Under the pieces are notes generated by a model. That model had not been told where the DNA came from and searched no databases. It saw only the letters and a program-made list of their open reading frames with translations. The translations under genes and the position numbers were made by a program. Positions 8,352 through 17,268 of a stretch of 64,000 nucleotides of DNA are shown here, piece after piece (within the stretch, counting starts at the first letter, position 1; every line of letters begins with the position of its first letter). The DNA is from Kluyvera ascorbata_C (GTDB lineage: Bacteria; Pseudomonadota; Gammaproteobacteria; Enterobacterales; Enterobacteriaceae): contig NZ_JBIQOI010000011.1 of the NCBI RefSeq assembly GCF_044197065.1, positions 76,511 to 140,510 of the forward strand, read 5' to 3'.

Positions 8352-9728
8352 TTAGCTACACATATCCAACACGGAATCGAAGATATCGGCCCCGGCGGAA
8401 ATCACTTTCAGGTTGGCTTCATAGATTTGCTGGTAGGTGATCAAATTGACCGCCTCTTCATCCATACTCACGCCGCTGACGCTGCTCTGCTGGTTCTGCG
8501 CTTCGCTATAGACGTTGGCGGCTGCGGTCGCTTCCGTCTGATTCTGCTGGCTGTAGATCCCCACTTTGCTGATGATTGTCGAGCAGGCCTCGCCCACCGT
8601 CACGCTGCCGAGGTTGTCTATTTCCAGCGGCTCGTTCGAGATATTGATAAGCGCCTGCAGGTTATCGCTGTTACCGCTTTCGTCCGGTGAACTGGAGAAC
8701 GCCAGCTCATCTTCGGTGATGTCCGGGTTCACTTCGAGCGGGCCGTCGGAAGAAGTCGGATCATAGATAAACAGCGGCGTCCCCGCGTTGCCGTTGAGAT
8801 CGTAGCCCTGCGCCAGTTGGTTGTTCACCGCATCAGCAAACTGCTCTGCCAGGCTATCGATGGTATCGCTCATCGGCGTGAGAATATTATTCTGGTAGTC
8901 GAACAGCGACCCCAGAGAACCGCCGGTATCCATCGTCATATTGCTGGTGGTGCCCGCGAAGGTGAGCGTCATGCTCTGACTGCCGTCGGAATTGCTTTGC
9001 AGCGCAATGGTGGAGCTGTTCTGGCCGCTCACCAGCGGCTGGCCATTTTGCAGCGCGATGTTGTAGTTGCCTTCATCGTCGATGCTAACCTGCACGTCCA
9101 TCATGCCGCTCAACTCTTCCACCATCTGGTCGCGCGCGTCGTACAGCGATGAGGCGTTATCGCCGTTGGCTTCCGCCGTGGCAATCTGCTGGTTGTAGCT
9201 GGCAATACCCGAAGTCAGGGTGTTGATTTGCGTCACCATCGCCTGCTCCTGGGAGATGATTTCGCTGCTCTGCGAGGTGATGTAGTCCAGCGTGTTATCA
9301 ACGCGCAGGGACAGCGCCCCGGCTTCGCTTATCACCTGTTCACGCAGCGCCGAATCATCCGGGCTGGTGGTCGCATCGTTCAGGGCCGCAAAGAAATCGT
9401 CAAAGCCGCCGCTGAGGCTGGTATTGTCATCGCTTAGCACGGTTTCCAGTTGGGTGAGATACTCCTGCTGGGTGCTGTAGTAGCCATAGTCGCTGGCGGC
9501 ATACCAGACCTGATTGACCTGATACTGGTTCGACACGCGGCGAATGCTGTCAACCTGAACCCCGTTGCCTGCGCTGTTCGAAGAGCCGGAGCTGGCGCCA
9601 ATGGTACTGACCATGGCCTCCTGTCGCGTATAGCCATCGGTCATGGCGTTCGCGGTGTTTTGCGCGGTCACGTTCAACTCAACCTGCGCCGCCGATGCCC
9701 CGCTGTAGGCAATATTAATCATATCCAT
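8352..9728 (-). CDS. lfgK: LfgK, FlgK-like hook-filament junction protein (HAP1)
   Basis: 458 residues, shorter than E. coli FlgK (547). The N-terminus is typical of axial proteins (INIAYSGASAAQVELNVTAQ, TANAMTDGYTRQ), and the C-terminal helix ends in the expected region (EEAVNLITYQQIYEANLKVI). It forms the first junction zone on the hook. The start could be ATG 9728 or the in-frame ATG two codons later. A flagellar-sigma-type promoter lies 54-83 bases upstream, so lfgK-lfgL-lafW appear to be late genes separated from the lfgB-J hook-basal-body operon. Confidence 0.93.
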   Translation of the reverse strand: MDMINIAYSGASAAQVELNVTAQNTANAMTDGYTRQEAMVSTIGASSGSSNSAGNGVQVDSIRRVSNQYQVNQVWYAASDYGYYSTQQEYLTQLETVLSDDNTSLSGGFDDFFAALNDATTSPDDSALREQVISEAGALSLRVDNTLDYITSQSSEIISQEQAMVTQINTLTSGIASYNQQIATAEANGDNASSLYDARDQMVEELSGMMDVQVSIDDEGNYNIALQNGQPLVSGQNSSTIALQSNSDGSQSMTLTFAGTTSNMTMDTGGSLGSLFDYQNNILTPMSDTIDSLAEQFADAVNNQLAQGYDLNGNAGTPLFIYDPTSSDGPLEVNPDITEDELAFSSSPDESGNSDNLQALINISNEPLEIDNLGSVTVGEACSTIISKVGIYSQQNQTEATAAANVYSEAQNQQSSVSGVSMDEEAVNLITYQQIYEANLKVISAGADIFDSVLDMCS

Positions 9729-9781
9729 CAGAAAATCCTCGCCGGTCCATTGCCCGGTATCTCGTTAACAACCTTTTGGCT

Positions 9782-9811
9782 TAAGAGCGGCGCAAAAACC
9801 GAGGTTCTTAA
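9782..9811 (-). promoter_or_regulatory. Putative LafS (sigma-28-like) promoter of lfgK-lfgL-lafW
   Basis: Minus-strand TTAA-N16-GCCGCTCTTA, with the same spacing as the lafA and lfgM elements. It lies between the lfgJ stop and the lfgK start, where junction genes are normally given a late promoter in flagellar hierarchies. Confidence 0.65.
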
Positions 9812-9824
9812 ATCGCCGCGCGCG

Positions 9825-10136
9825 TTACCCTTTGTTGTGGGGCGAGAGCTGCTTGATGAGCATCGCCGCGATACCGATCCCGTGATGCTGAGCCAGCGAG
9901 TTACAGAGCTGGTCGTCGTAAAAACCCTGCATCATGCGCACCGAATCGCTGTTGAACGGATTGTCTTTGGAATCAAAAATTTCGTTGGTCTTACGCATCT
10001 CTTTCATCATGTTGCGCAGGAAAATCGCCTCGAACTGTTCAGCGGCTTTCTGAATGTCGTTGCCTTTGATTTTCGGCCCCATCAACGCATCGCTGCCGTC
10101 AATCCCGCCGCTATGCTGAACCTTAAGGTCCGCCAT
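9825..10136 (-). CDS. lfgJ: LfgJ, rod-binding protein without muramidase domain
   Basis: 103 residues, matching only the N-terminal rod-binding domain of FlgJ (EQFEAIFLRNMMKEMRKTNE, then FYDDQLCNSLAQ). The C-terminal glucosaminidase of E. coli FlgJ (313 residues in total) is absent, so peptidoglycan opening for the rod must come from another enzyme. It acts as the rod cap in the periplasm. Its first base coincides with the last base of the lfgI stop. Confidence 0.9.
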   Translation of the reverse strand: MADLKVQHSGGIDGSDALMGPKIKGNDIQKAAEQFEAIFLRNMMKEMRKTNEIFDSKDNPFNSDSVRMMQGFYDDQLCNSLAQHHGIGIAAMLIKQLSPHNKG

Positions 10137-11257
10137 TAAATCACCTCCAGATCGGCATCCAGCGCCCCGGCTTCATGCAGCGCCTGCAGAATCGACATAA
10201 TGTCATCCGGGGTGGCGCCCAGGTTGTTCAGCGCGCTCACCAGCGTGCGCAGGCTGCTGGACTCCGGCAGCGTTATCATTCCAGGACGCGCGTGGTTAAC
10301 CGAAATATTGCTCTGCGGCGTCACCGCCGTTCTGCCGCCGGCAAAGGCGTTTGGCTGGCTGACGTTCGAACTTTCGTTAATCGAGACCGTCAGGCTGCCG
10401 TGAGAAACCGCCGCCGCGTGCAGGGCAATACCGTCACCCATCACCACCGTGCCGGTGCGAGAGTTAAACACCACGCGGGCGCGGACTTTTTCCGCGCTGA
10501 CCTGTACATCATCCAGTTGGGACATAAACGCCACGCGCGCGCCCGGACTGGTTGGCGCACGCACCACCACGTTGGTTGAGCTTTCCGCCGTGGCAATACC
10601 GCCAAACGAGGCGTTGATCGCCCCGGCAATATTATTGGCATCTTTAAACGACGGGCGCTTCAGGTTGAGGGTAATGGTGTCGCCCATCTGGAAATCGCTT
10701 TGAATTTCGCGCTCCACCGACGCGCCGTTAGGAATAAGCCCAGCCGTTGGCGTATTGACGGTCACGCTGGAGCCGCTGGCCCCGGTGGCGTTCATCCCGC
10801 CCACCACCACGCTGCCCTGCGCCAGCGCGTAGACTTCGCCGTCCGCACCGTGCAGTTGGGTTAGCAGCAGCGTGCCGCCGCGCAGGCTTTTGGCATCGCC
10901 AATCGACGACACGGTGACGTCAATGGTCTGCCCGCGAGAGTACATCGGCGGTAGCACCGCGCTGACCGCCACCGCGGCGACGTTCTTCACCTTCGGGTCA
11001 ATTTTCGACGGTAGCTGCACGCCGAACTGGCGCAGCATGTTGGTAATCGTCTGGTTGGTAAATTTCACCTGGTTTTTATCCCCGGTGCCGTCAAGACCCA
11101 CCACCAGGCTGTAGCCAACGAGTTGGTTGCTGCGCACGCCCTGGACATTAACCAGCGACTCCAGCGATTGCGCCTGCGTCGCCGCAGGCAAAAACAGTGA
11201 CAGCGCAATAACGACGCCATTTAACGCCTTCATCCAGCGCCAGCTTGAGTGTTGCAT
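10136..11257 (-). CDS. lfgI: LfgI, FlgI-like P-ring protein
   Basis: 373 residues with a cleavable signal peptide (ALNGVVIALSLFLPAATQAQ). Conserved FlgI blocks follow: the SLESLVNVQGVRSNQLVGY start of the mature protein, the VGLDGTGDK motif, and NTPTAGLIPNGASVEREI in the middle. The P ring is the periplasmic bushing in the peptidoglycan layer. It follows lfgH by 13 bases in the rod/ring operon. Confidence 0.95.
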   Translation of the reverse strand: MQHSSWRWMKALNGVVIALSLFLPAATQAQSLESLVNVQGVRSNQLVGYSLVVGLDGTGDKNQVKFTNQTITNMLRQFGVQLPSKIDPKVKNVAAVAVSAVLPPMYSRGQTIDVTVSSIGDAKSLRGGTLLLTQLHGADGEVYALAQGSVVVGGMNATGASGSSVTVNTPTAGLIPNGASVEREIQSDFQMGDTITLNLKRPSFKDANNIAGAINASFGGIATAESSTNVVVRAPTSPGARVAFMSQLDDVQVSAEKVRARVVFNSRTGTVVMGDGIALHAAAVSHGSLTVSINESSNVSQPNAFAGGRTAVTPQSNISVNHARPGMITLPESSSLRTLVSALNNLGATPDDIMSILQALHEAGALDADLEVI

Positions 11258-11270
11258 TTCAGTCTCCGGC

Positions 11271-11936
11271 TTAAATCGGGAAGAGAGGATGGTTAAACAG
11301 GCGCGTCAGCCAGCCCGCCGCGTTAGCATCGCTCAGCGCGCCGCGACCGGCATAGGAGATGCGAGCATCGGCAATGCGCTGGGAGGAAACCGAGTTATCG
11401 TTCTGAATATCATCGGCGCGGACCAGGCCGCTCAGTCGGATGTATTCATCGCCCTGATTGAGGGTCAGCCATTTTTCACCGCGAATTTCCAGAATGCCGT
11501 TTGGCTGCACCGAATGTACGGAGACGGTGATTTCACCGCGCAGGCTATTTTGCTGCTGCGACGTGGCGCTACCGGTAAAGTCACGGTTCGCGTCAATGCT
11601 GCCGGAGAGCTTATCTTTGGTATGACCAAAGACCGTAGGCGCACCGATATCCACGGTGTTGTTTTTACCGAAGTTGGTTTTCGCCTGTTTGCTGGACTGA
11701 GTGGACTCTTCCAGCATCACGGTCAGGATATCCCCCACGCGATAGGCGCGGCGGTCTGCCGTTAGCGACCAGTTGTAGCCGGTTTCAAATACCCCACCCG
11801 CACGACCTTCCGCCGCAGGCGGCTGTTCGGTTTTCGGGGGCGCAAAGTATTCGTCGTTCTTTTTGACCAGAATGGCCTGCGATTCGCATCCGCTCAGTAG
11901 CGGGACAAGCACCATCAGCCACAGATATTTTTTCAC
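11271..11936 (-). CDS. lfgH: LfgH, FlgH-like L-ring lipoprotein
   Basis: 221 residues beginning with a lipoprotein signal and lipobox (LVPLLSGC, Cys at residue 17). Typical FlgH features follow: YRVGDILTVMLEESTQSSKQ and the end region VRADDIQNDNSVSSQRIADA with ISYAGRG. It forms the outer-membrane L ring of the basal body. A 75-base gap holding a hairpin separates it from lfgG. Confidence 0.95.
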   Translation of the reverse strand: MKKYLWLMVLVPLLSGCESQAILVKKNDEYFAPPKTEQPPAAEGRAGGVFETGYNWSLTADRRAYRVGDILTVMLEESTQSSKQAKTNFGKNNTVDIGAPTVFGHTKDKLSGSIDANRDFTGSATSQQQNSLRGEITVSVHSVQPNGILEIRGEKWLTLNQGDEYIRLSGLVRADDIQNDNSVSSQRIADARISYAGRGALSDANAAGWLTRLFNHPLFPI

Positions 11937-11974
11937 GTTCAGCCTATTAACCTACTCACAAATCCATTGTTATT

Positions 11975-11996
11975 CCTCCCACCGAGGAGTGGGAGG
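11975..11996 (-). terminator. Short hairpin between lfgG and lfgH
   Basis: 8-bp inverted repeat (CCTCCCAC / GTGGGAGG) with a 6-base loop in the 75-base gap inside the basal-body operon. No U tract follows, so it is more likely an mRNA-processing or attenuation element than a full terminator. Confidence 0.4.
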
Positions 11997-12011
11997 GACG
12001 CGCGATACGCC

Positions 12012-12797
12012 TTACAGCGTCTGGCTGATAAACTGCAGCATGTCGTCCGCCGCAGAGACCATTTTGGCGTTCATTTCATAGGCCCGCTGGACCGTAATCA
12101 TCGACACCATTTCGTTGACGATATCGACGTTGGAACCTTCCAGCGCGCTGTCCTGCAAGGTACCGAGGCCATCTTCGCCCGGCACGCCTTCCGTCGGCTG
12201 GCCGCTGGCGGCGGTTTCCAGATACAGGTTGTCCCCTTCCGCCGAGAGCCCGGCCGGGTTGGCAAAGTTCACCAGCGTCAGCTGTCCCAGTTCGGTCGCG
12301 TCGGTTTCGCCCGGCAGAATGGCGGTGACGGTGCCGTCCTCGCCGAAAGCCACGTTGGTTGCCCCGGCTGGCACGTCAATTTCCGGCTGTAGTGGCAGGC
12401 CTTCCGAGTTGGTCAGCACGCCGTCTGCGTTGATTTGCAGGTTGCCGTCGCGGGTGTAGGCGATATCGCCGTTGGCTTTCTGCACCTGCAAAAAACCCTG
12501 CCCCATGATGGCCACGTTCATGGCGTTGTCGGTGGTTTCCACGTTGCCTTCGGTGAAGGTTTTCTGGGTACCCACCACGCGCACGCCGCTACCGAATTGC
12601 ATGCCGGTCGGCATGATATTGTTCTGGTCGAGCATGGCGCCCGGCGCTTCCTGGGTCTGGTAGAACAGATCCTGGAACATCACGCGGTCGCGCTTAAAGC
12701 CCGTGGTATTGACGTTTGCGATGTTGTTCGCAATCGCGCTCATCTCAGCATCTTCCGCCGACAGGCCGGTTTTACTGATCCATAATGCTGCGTTCAT
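12012..12797 (-). CDS. lfgG: LfgG, FlgG-like distal rod protein
   Basis: 261 residues, the normal FlgG length. It has the flagellar rod N-terminal motif (ANNIANVNTTGFKRDRVMFQ), the QTEGNVETTDNAMNVAIMGQ-like core (here KTFTEGNVETTDNA) and the C-terminal NVDIVNEMVSMITVQRAYE helix shared by all axial proteins. It builds the distal rod between the rings. It is part of the lfgB-J operon. Confidence 0.95.
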   Translation of the reverse strand: MNAALWISKTGLSAEDAEMSAIANNIANVNTTGFKRDRVMFQDLFYQTQEAPGAMLDQNNIMPTGMQFGSGVRVVGTQKTFTEGNVETTDNAMNVAIMGQGFLQVQKANGDIAYTRDGNLQINADGVLTNSEGLPLQPEIDVPAGATNVAFGEDGTVTAILPGETDATELGQLTLVNFANPAGLSAEGDNLYLETAASGQPTEGVPGEDGLGTLQDSALEGSNVDIVNEMVSMITVQRAYEMNAKMVSAADDMLQFISQTL

Positions 12798-12813
12798 AAT
12801 GCGTTATTCCTGA

Positions 12814-13551
12814 TTAGGAGCCGGTGAGCAGGCGGTTGCCTGAGTCACTGATATCCTCGGCCGTTTTCATCATCTTGATTTGCGCTTCAAACTGACGGTT
12901 CATCGCAATAGAAGACATCATTTCGCTCACCGCGGAGACGTTGCTGCCTTCAAGGAATCCGCCGCTCACTTTGATGTTTTCATCGCGCTGGGCCGGGACG
13001 CCATCGGCAGTAACCAGCATCCCCTGGCTGTTCTTCGCGAGGTTGCTGACCGAAATATCCACCAGCTTTAGGCGATCGATATCCATGGTGGCGGTCACAT
13101 CGCCGTCATCCGGCGTGACCGACAGCGTGCCGTCGCTGCCGAAAGAGGCGATGGCGTTGGGCGGCAGCGTAATCGGGCCGTTATCGCCCAGCACGCGGTA
13201 GCCATTGATGGTGAGCTGCCCCTGATCGTCCTGCTGAATATTGCCGTTGCGGGTATACACCTCTTTCCCAGCGCTATCTTCCACCGCGATGTAGCCCGTC
13301 CCCTGAATGGCGACATCCAACGGACGTTCTGTTTTTTCCGCGACGCCAGTGCTGTCGTCGACGCCGCTCGGGCTTTCCTGCGCCATATAGCGCGTGGTGA
13401 AGCCGCGGCCGCTGACCTGCTGGTACTGCGACATCGGCACGTCGGCGCGAAAGCCGTTGGTATTGACGTTAGCAAGGTTGTTGGCGCTAATGCGCTGCTC
13501 AACCAGCGTCTGCGAGGCACCGCTGAGCGCGGTATAAATCAACCGATCCAT
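12814..13551 (-). CDS. lfgF: LfgF, FlgF-like proximal rod protein
   Basis: 245 residues with the rod signature ANNLANVNTNGFRADV near the N-terminus, a central TERPLDVAIQGTGYIAVED block and the C-terminal helix (VSAVSEMMSSIAMNRQFEAQ). FlgF proteins are proximal rod components exported through the flagellar gate. It lies 16 bases upstream of lfgG. Confidence 0.94.
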   Translation of the reverse strand: MDRLIYTALSGASQTLVEQRISANNLANVNTNGFRADVPMSQYQQVSGRGFTTRYMAQESPSGVDDSTGVAEKTERPLDVAIQGTGYIAVEDSAGKEVYTRNGNIQQDDQGQLTINGYRVLGDNGPITLPPNAIASFGSDGTLSVTPDDGDVTATMDIDRLKLVDISVSNLAKNSQGMLVTADGVPAQRDENIKVSGGFLEGSNVSAVSEMMSSIAMNRQFEAQIKMMKTAEDISDSGNRLLTGS

Positions 13552-13562
13552 AAGTCAGTGCC

Positions 13563-14756
13563 TTACATCGCCTGGAAGAGTGCGTCATCAAGCTGCGTAC
13601 TGGTGGAGATCACCTTGGTGTTCGCCTGGTAGTTACGCTGCGCCGTCATCAGATCCACCAGCTCGTTGGTGATGTCCACGTTAGAGCTTTCGAGCATGCC
13701 GGAAGAGAGCGTGCCGAACGCGCCGGAGCCCGGAGCGCCAATCAGCGGCGTGCCGGATTCCCCGGTCTGTACCCAGGCGGTACCGCTCACCGCTTCCAGC
13801 CCGTTTTCGTTCGGGAAGGTCGCCAGAACGACCTGGCCCTGCAACATACGCTCGCCGTTGCTGTAGGTGGCATACACTTTGCCGTCGTCATCCACCTGAA
13901 CCCCGTTCTGCGTGGCAGAAGCGTAGCCGTCGGCGGAGTTGGCGGTTACCGAGAAATCAGAGCCGTACTGGGTACAGCTGCTGTAATCAAAGGTCATGGT
14001 GATCGGGTCCGCGCCGCTGGTGGCGAAGGTCATACTTGGCGGCGTGGTCGGAGAGACCAGTTCACCGGTAGAGCTGAAGTCGAGCTCTACGCTATCGCCT
14101 TGATCTTCACCATCAAAGGTGTAGGAGACCGTCCACTGGTTATCGCCTGTTTTAGTGAAGTACTGGCCGACCGAGTGTTCATTGCCCAGCGAGTCGTACA
14201 CCGTGGTGGTGTAACTGGAGGTATAGGTGTTGCTGTTATTTGGGTCAAACGGTGTGACGGATGGATCGATAACCTCTGAACTGGAGTCCAGGTTTGCGGT
14301 AAAGGTTTCCGAGGTGGTCGGTTGCGCCGGGATGTTGCCGGTTTTGATTTGAATATTCGTCACGGTCCCCGTTTGCAGCGTCCCGCTGTCATCCACCGGA
14401 TAGCCTTGCAGGTAGTCGCCGGAAGCGTTGACGATATAGCCATTTTTATCCGTTTCGAAAGAGCCTGCGCGGGTATAGCTGATGTTGCCTGCGCTATCGC
14501 AGATAACGAAAAAACCGCCGTCGTTAATCGCCAGATCCAGCGCGTTGCCGGTAGAGACCATCGACCCGCCGGTAGAAATACTTTGTGCCGAGCCCGACAC
14601 GCTCACCCCCATCGCCTGAGTACCGGCATACATCGCGGAGAACTGAGTAGACTGCGATTTATATCCCACCGTACCGGCGTTGGCGATGTTGTTACTGATA
14701 CCATCAAGCTGTTCGTTGACGGCGTTCAGACCCGTCGCGGCAATTTCATAACTCAT
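13563..14756 (-). CDS. lfgE: LfgE, FlgE-like hook protein
   Basis: 397 residues. The N-terminal segment (ATGLNAVNEQLDGISNNIAN, GTVGYKSQS) and C-terminal segment (NVDITNELVDLMTAQRNYQA, then STQLDDALFQAM) are those of hook proteins, with a Thr/Ser-rich variable middle. It forms the flexible hook polymer, whose length would be set by LafE. It follows lfgD by 25 bases. Confidence 0.95.
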   Translation of the reverse strand: MSYEIAATGLNAVNEQLDGISNNIANAGTVGYKSQSTQFSAMYAGTQAMGVSVSGSAQSISTGGSMVSTGNALDLAINDGGFFVICDSAGNISYTRAGSFETDKNGYIVNASGDYLQGYPVDDSGTLQTGTVTNIQIKTGNIPAQPTTSETFTANLDSSSEVIDPSVTPFDPNNSNTYTSSYTTTVYDSLGNEHSVGQYFTKTGDNQWTVSYTFDGEDQGDSVELDFSSTGELVSPTTPPSMTFATSGADPITMTFDYSSCTQYGSDFSVTANSADGYASATQNGVQVDDDGKVYATYSNGERMLQGQVVLATFPNENGLEAVSGTAWVQTGESGTPLIGAPGSGAFGTLSSGMLESSNVDITNELVDLMTAQRNYQANTKVISTSTQLDDALFQAM

Positions 14757-14781
14757 TATTTTTTCCTGTTATTTCGCTAAC

Positions 14782-15612
14782 TTACGCCACATCACTGTTG
14801 GCAGAATCATCGTTGGCGTCGGGGACGCCAAACTGGCTAATCATGGTAAACGGCACTTCACCTACCCCCGCGACGTTGAGCACTGGCGTGCTGCCGTCGA
14901 GCGGAATACGCACGTCTTCCACTTCACCGGAGACTTCAATCGGCACCTCTTCTTCGCCAGTGTTGGTGACGACAGAGATGTCGTAATCCCCTGCGGGAAT
15001 GCCGTAATCGGACGGGTTAATATCAAAATCAACCTGACCGGGGCCGATAGACGTTTCACCGTCCGGGATAAGCGATACGGCATAGTCATCTCCCGCCGCA
15101 TCGGTAAAGTGCAGCTCAACGTCGGTACAGGCATCGTCCAGCGTGACGCGACCCTGGATGTCCTGGGTGTTGTCGGCCAAATCCAGCGATGAGGTCTGCA
15201 CCATGATGGTGTCGCCCACCATATTGCCCAGCGCCATCACCTGAAGGTTGCTCATCAGAACGGCGTTGGTGTTGGCCTGCACGCTCATTTCACTCATCAT
15301 CGCCACCTGCGCCATCGAGGAGAGCTGGTCGATATACTCGGTCGGGTCCGCTGGGTCGGTCGGGTCCTGATTTTCGATTTCCGCCACGAACAGCGTTAAA
15401 AAGGTGTCTACACCGGAACTCTCCGTCGAGGTCGTGGTGGTCGCCGTACCGCTGGTGCTGCTGGTGTCCGTCGTATCGCTCGTCGCGCTGCTATCGCTGG
15501 CGCCCAGATTGTTGCTCGATGCCGTAGCGCCGAGGTTATTGTCCGCGACCGCCGTCTTTCCGCTTTCGGATGACAGGGCCTGTGATTGGGCATACAGCGC
15601 CAAAGCATTCAT
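14782..15612 (-). CDS. lfgD: LfgD, FlgD-like hook capping protein
   Basis: 276 residues with a Ser/Thr-rich N-terminal linker. The conserved FlgD block DTFLTLFVAEIENQDPTDP is followed by TEYIDQLSSMAQVAMM. A C-terminal Ig-like/Tudor-like region has GDYDISV. FlgD is the scaffold at the tip of the growing hook and is discarded later. Its start overlaps the lfgC stop by one base. Confidence 0.94.
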   Translation of the reverse strand: MNALALYAQSQALSSESGKTAVADNNLGATASSNNLGASDSSATSDTTDTSSTSGTATTTTSTESSGVDTFLTLFVAEIENQDPTDPADPTEYIDQLSSMAQVAMMSEMSVQANTNAVLMSNLQVMALGNMVGDTIMVQTSSLDLADNTQDIQGRVTLDDACTDVELHFTDAAGDDYAVSLIPDGETSIGPGQVDFDINPSDYGIPAGDYDISVVTNTGEEEVPIEVSGEVEDVRIPLDGSTPVLNVAGVGEVPFTMISQFGVPDANDDSANSDVA

Positions 15613-16043
15613 TACGATTCCCCTAACTTGAGTAGGCTTTGCTGCATGCTTTTCACGTTGTTCAGCACGTCAACATTGGTTTCAAAATCCCGCGAGGCGG
15701 ACATCATGTCGGCCATCTGTTCCACCACGTTCACGTCCGGGTAGTAGACGTATCCGGTCTGGTCAGCCATTGGGTTATGCGGCTCGTAGCGTTTTTCCGC
15801 TCCGCCGCTTTGCAGCACGTCCTGCACCTGTACGCTGGCCCCATCAATCTCATGGCGGTTGTGGCCGCCCATCAGGCTGTTGTTATAGACCGCCGCAAAT
15901 ACCGGGCTGCGCGCCTTATAGGCCGTCGCTTCGCTGCTCGCTGGCGATTCGGCGTTCGCCAGGTTACTGGCGACGGTGTTGAGGCGAATGGTCTGCGCCG
16001 TCATCGCCGAACCAGAAATCTGATAAATATCTGAAAAAGACAT
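15612..16043 (-). CDS. lfgC: LfgC, FlgC-like proximal rod protein
   Basis: 143 residues, close to E. coli FlgC (134). It carries the N-terminal motif MTAQTIRLNTVASNLANAES, the YYPDVNVVEQMADMMSASRD block diagnostic of FlgC (VYYPDVNVVEQM) and the axial C-terminal helix. It forms the proximal rod with LfgB and LfgF. Confidence 0.95.
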   Translation of the reverse strand: MSFSDIYQISGSAMTAQTIRLNTVASNLANAESPASSEATAYKARSPVFAAVYNNSLMGGHNRHEIDGASVQVQDVLQSGGAEKRYEPHNPMADQTGYVYYPDVNVVEQMADMMSASRDFETNVDVLNNVKSMQQSLLKLGES

Positions 16044-16045
16044 TG

Positions 16046-16393
16046 TTATTTCCCTTCAATGGCTTCCCTAAGCCCGCTTAGTTGCAGATTTAAAAACGCC
16101 AGACTGCTTTGATAATCCATACTGTTTTGCGAGAACCGCGCCTGCTCGGTGTTGAGCTCCACGGTGTTGCCATCCTCAGAGGGCTGCATCGGCACGCGAT
16201 ACTTCACGTCCACCTGCGGCTCTGCGGTGGAACCATTTGCCCGTTGCATCTCAGCGGCAAAATCAATATCTTTAGCTTTGAAATTTGGCGTATCGACGTT
16301 CGCCAGATTCGCGGTCAGTAGCTCGGTCCTCTCAAGACGTAACTGCACTGCCTGCGGATGTACACCCAATGCTTTTTGAAAACTGATTGCCAT
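16046..16393 (-). CDS. lfgB: LfgB, FlgB-like proximal rod protein
   Basis: 115 residues from ATG 16393 (MAISFQKALGVHPQ), which has GGAAG and AGGAG upstream. A start three codons earlier (16402) is possible but too close to AGGAG. A still longer frame beginning at 16441 would lie on top of the sigma-54 promoter and is rejected. The family is clear from LTANLANVDTPNFKAKDIDF and the terminal helix (YQSSLAFLNLQLSGLREAIE). First gene of the lfgB-C-D-E-F-G-H-I-J operon. Confidence 0.93.
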   Translation of the reverse strand: MAISFQKALGVHPQAVQLRLERTELLTANLANVDTPNFKAKDIDFAAEMQRANGSTAEPQVDVKYRVPMQPSEDGNTVELNTEQARFSQNSMDYQSSLAFLNLQLSGLREAIEGK

Positions 16394-16430
16394 TTCTTCC
16401 ATCACTCCTGCATCGTCCTTGCCAGTTATA

Positions 16431-16444
16431 GCAATATACATGCC
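16431..16444 (-). promoter_or_regulatory. Sigma-54 promoter of the lfgB-J operon
   Basis: Minus-strand TTGGCATGTATATTGCT, i.e. GGCAT-N5-TTGC, with the same fifth-base variant as the lafB promoter. Transcription would start near 16420, giving a leader of about 27 bases to lfgB. It lies in the 83-base gap between divergent lfgA and lfgB. Confidence 0.78.
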
Positions 16445-16476
16445 AACTTTTTAAGTGATTGATAGGAAATGGATTT

Positions 16477-17247
16477 ATGAGTTTGTTACGCCATAAAGGG
16501 AAAGGAATTTTCCGCCTGGTTGCGGAAGTTATGCTGACGCTCAGCGCGGCGCTTCCGGTCTGTGCCGCCGTCCATCCGGTACAGCACAGCGCCAGAGAAC
16601 AGATCAACGCCCAGGTGCTTCACGCGGCAACCCAAATCATTGAAGCCCAGGCGCAAAAAGCCCAGTGGCAGGATTATCGCTACACGTTCAACGTTTTTAT
16701 CCCCTCCATGGTGGCGAACGCGACGGTCTGCCCGTCGCCGCTGCATCTTAACCTCACCTCTCCCCCCGACATGGCGCTTAGCCGTATGAACTATGAAGTT
16801 AGCTGTCAGGATGCCAACGGCTGGAAGGTTAACGTCGGCGTGCGGCCTGATGTCTTCGTCGCCGTGGTGATGCCGCGCTCGCTGATACCACGCAATACCG
16901 AAATTACGGCCGACGATATCGAGCTGAAAAAATTCAACATCAGTAACCAGCACGGCGACGTGCTGATGCACCCGGAAGACGTCGTTGGCCTGACCAGCAA
17001 GCGCGCGCTGCAACCCGGTAAGCCGCTGACCGCCGCCGAGCTGGTGCAGCCGCTGCTGGTGAAACGCGATCAGCCGGTGATGATTGTTTCCCGTATGCAG
17101 GGGATTACCGCGTCCATGCCCGGCGTGGCGATGAAAAATGGGCACAAAGGCGATGTGATCCGCGTGCGTAATGCCACGAGCCAGCGGGTGATTAGCGGCG
17201 TTGTCGACCAGGCTGGGGTGGTGGAGACGCTGAACGCAACGCCATAA
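16477..17247 (+). CDS. lfgA: LfgA, FlgA-like P-ring assembly chaperone
   Basis: 256 residues from the ATG at 16477; an upstream TTG at 16459 is unlikely. The signal peptide ends LSAALPVCAA. The C-terminal half has the SAF-domain signature (PRSLIPRNTEITADDIEL and LQPGKPLTAAELV), plus the final MKNGHKGDVIRVRN block. FlgA is a periplasmic chaperone that helps P-ring (LfgI) assembly. Divergent from lfgB, as in E. coli flgA/flgB. Confidence 0.93.
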   Translation: MSLLRHKGKGIFRLVAEVMLTLSAALPVCAAVHPVQHSAREQINAQVLHAATQIIEAQAQKAQWQDYRYTFNVFIPSMVANATVCPSPLHLNLTSPPDMALSRMNYEVSCQDANGWKVNVGVRPDVFVAVVMPRSLIPRNTEITADDIELKKFNISNQHGDVLMHPEDVVGLTSKRALQPGKPLTAAELVQPLLVKRDQPVMIVSRMQGITASMPGVAMKNGHKGDVIRVRNATSQRVISGVVDQAGVVETLNATP

Positions 17248-17268
17248 CGCGTTTTTTTAGCCAACGAT

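Noticed and set aside
16394..16441. Longer lfgB start giving a 131-residue protein
   Set aside because: The extra codons lie on the sigma-54 promoter at 16431-16444 and the true family N-terminus begins near MAISFQKAL.
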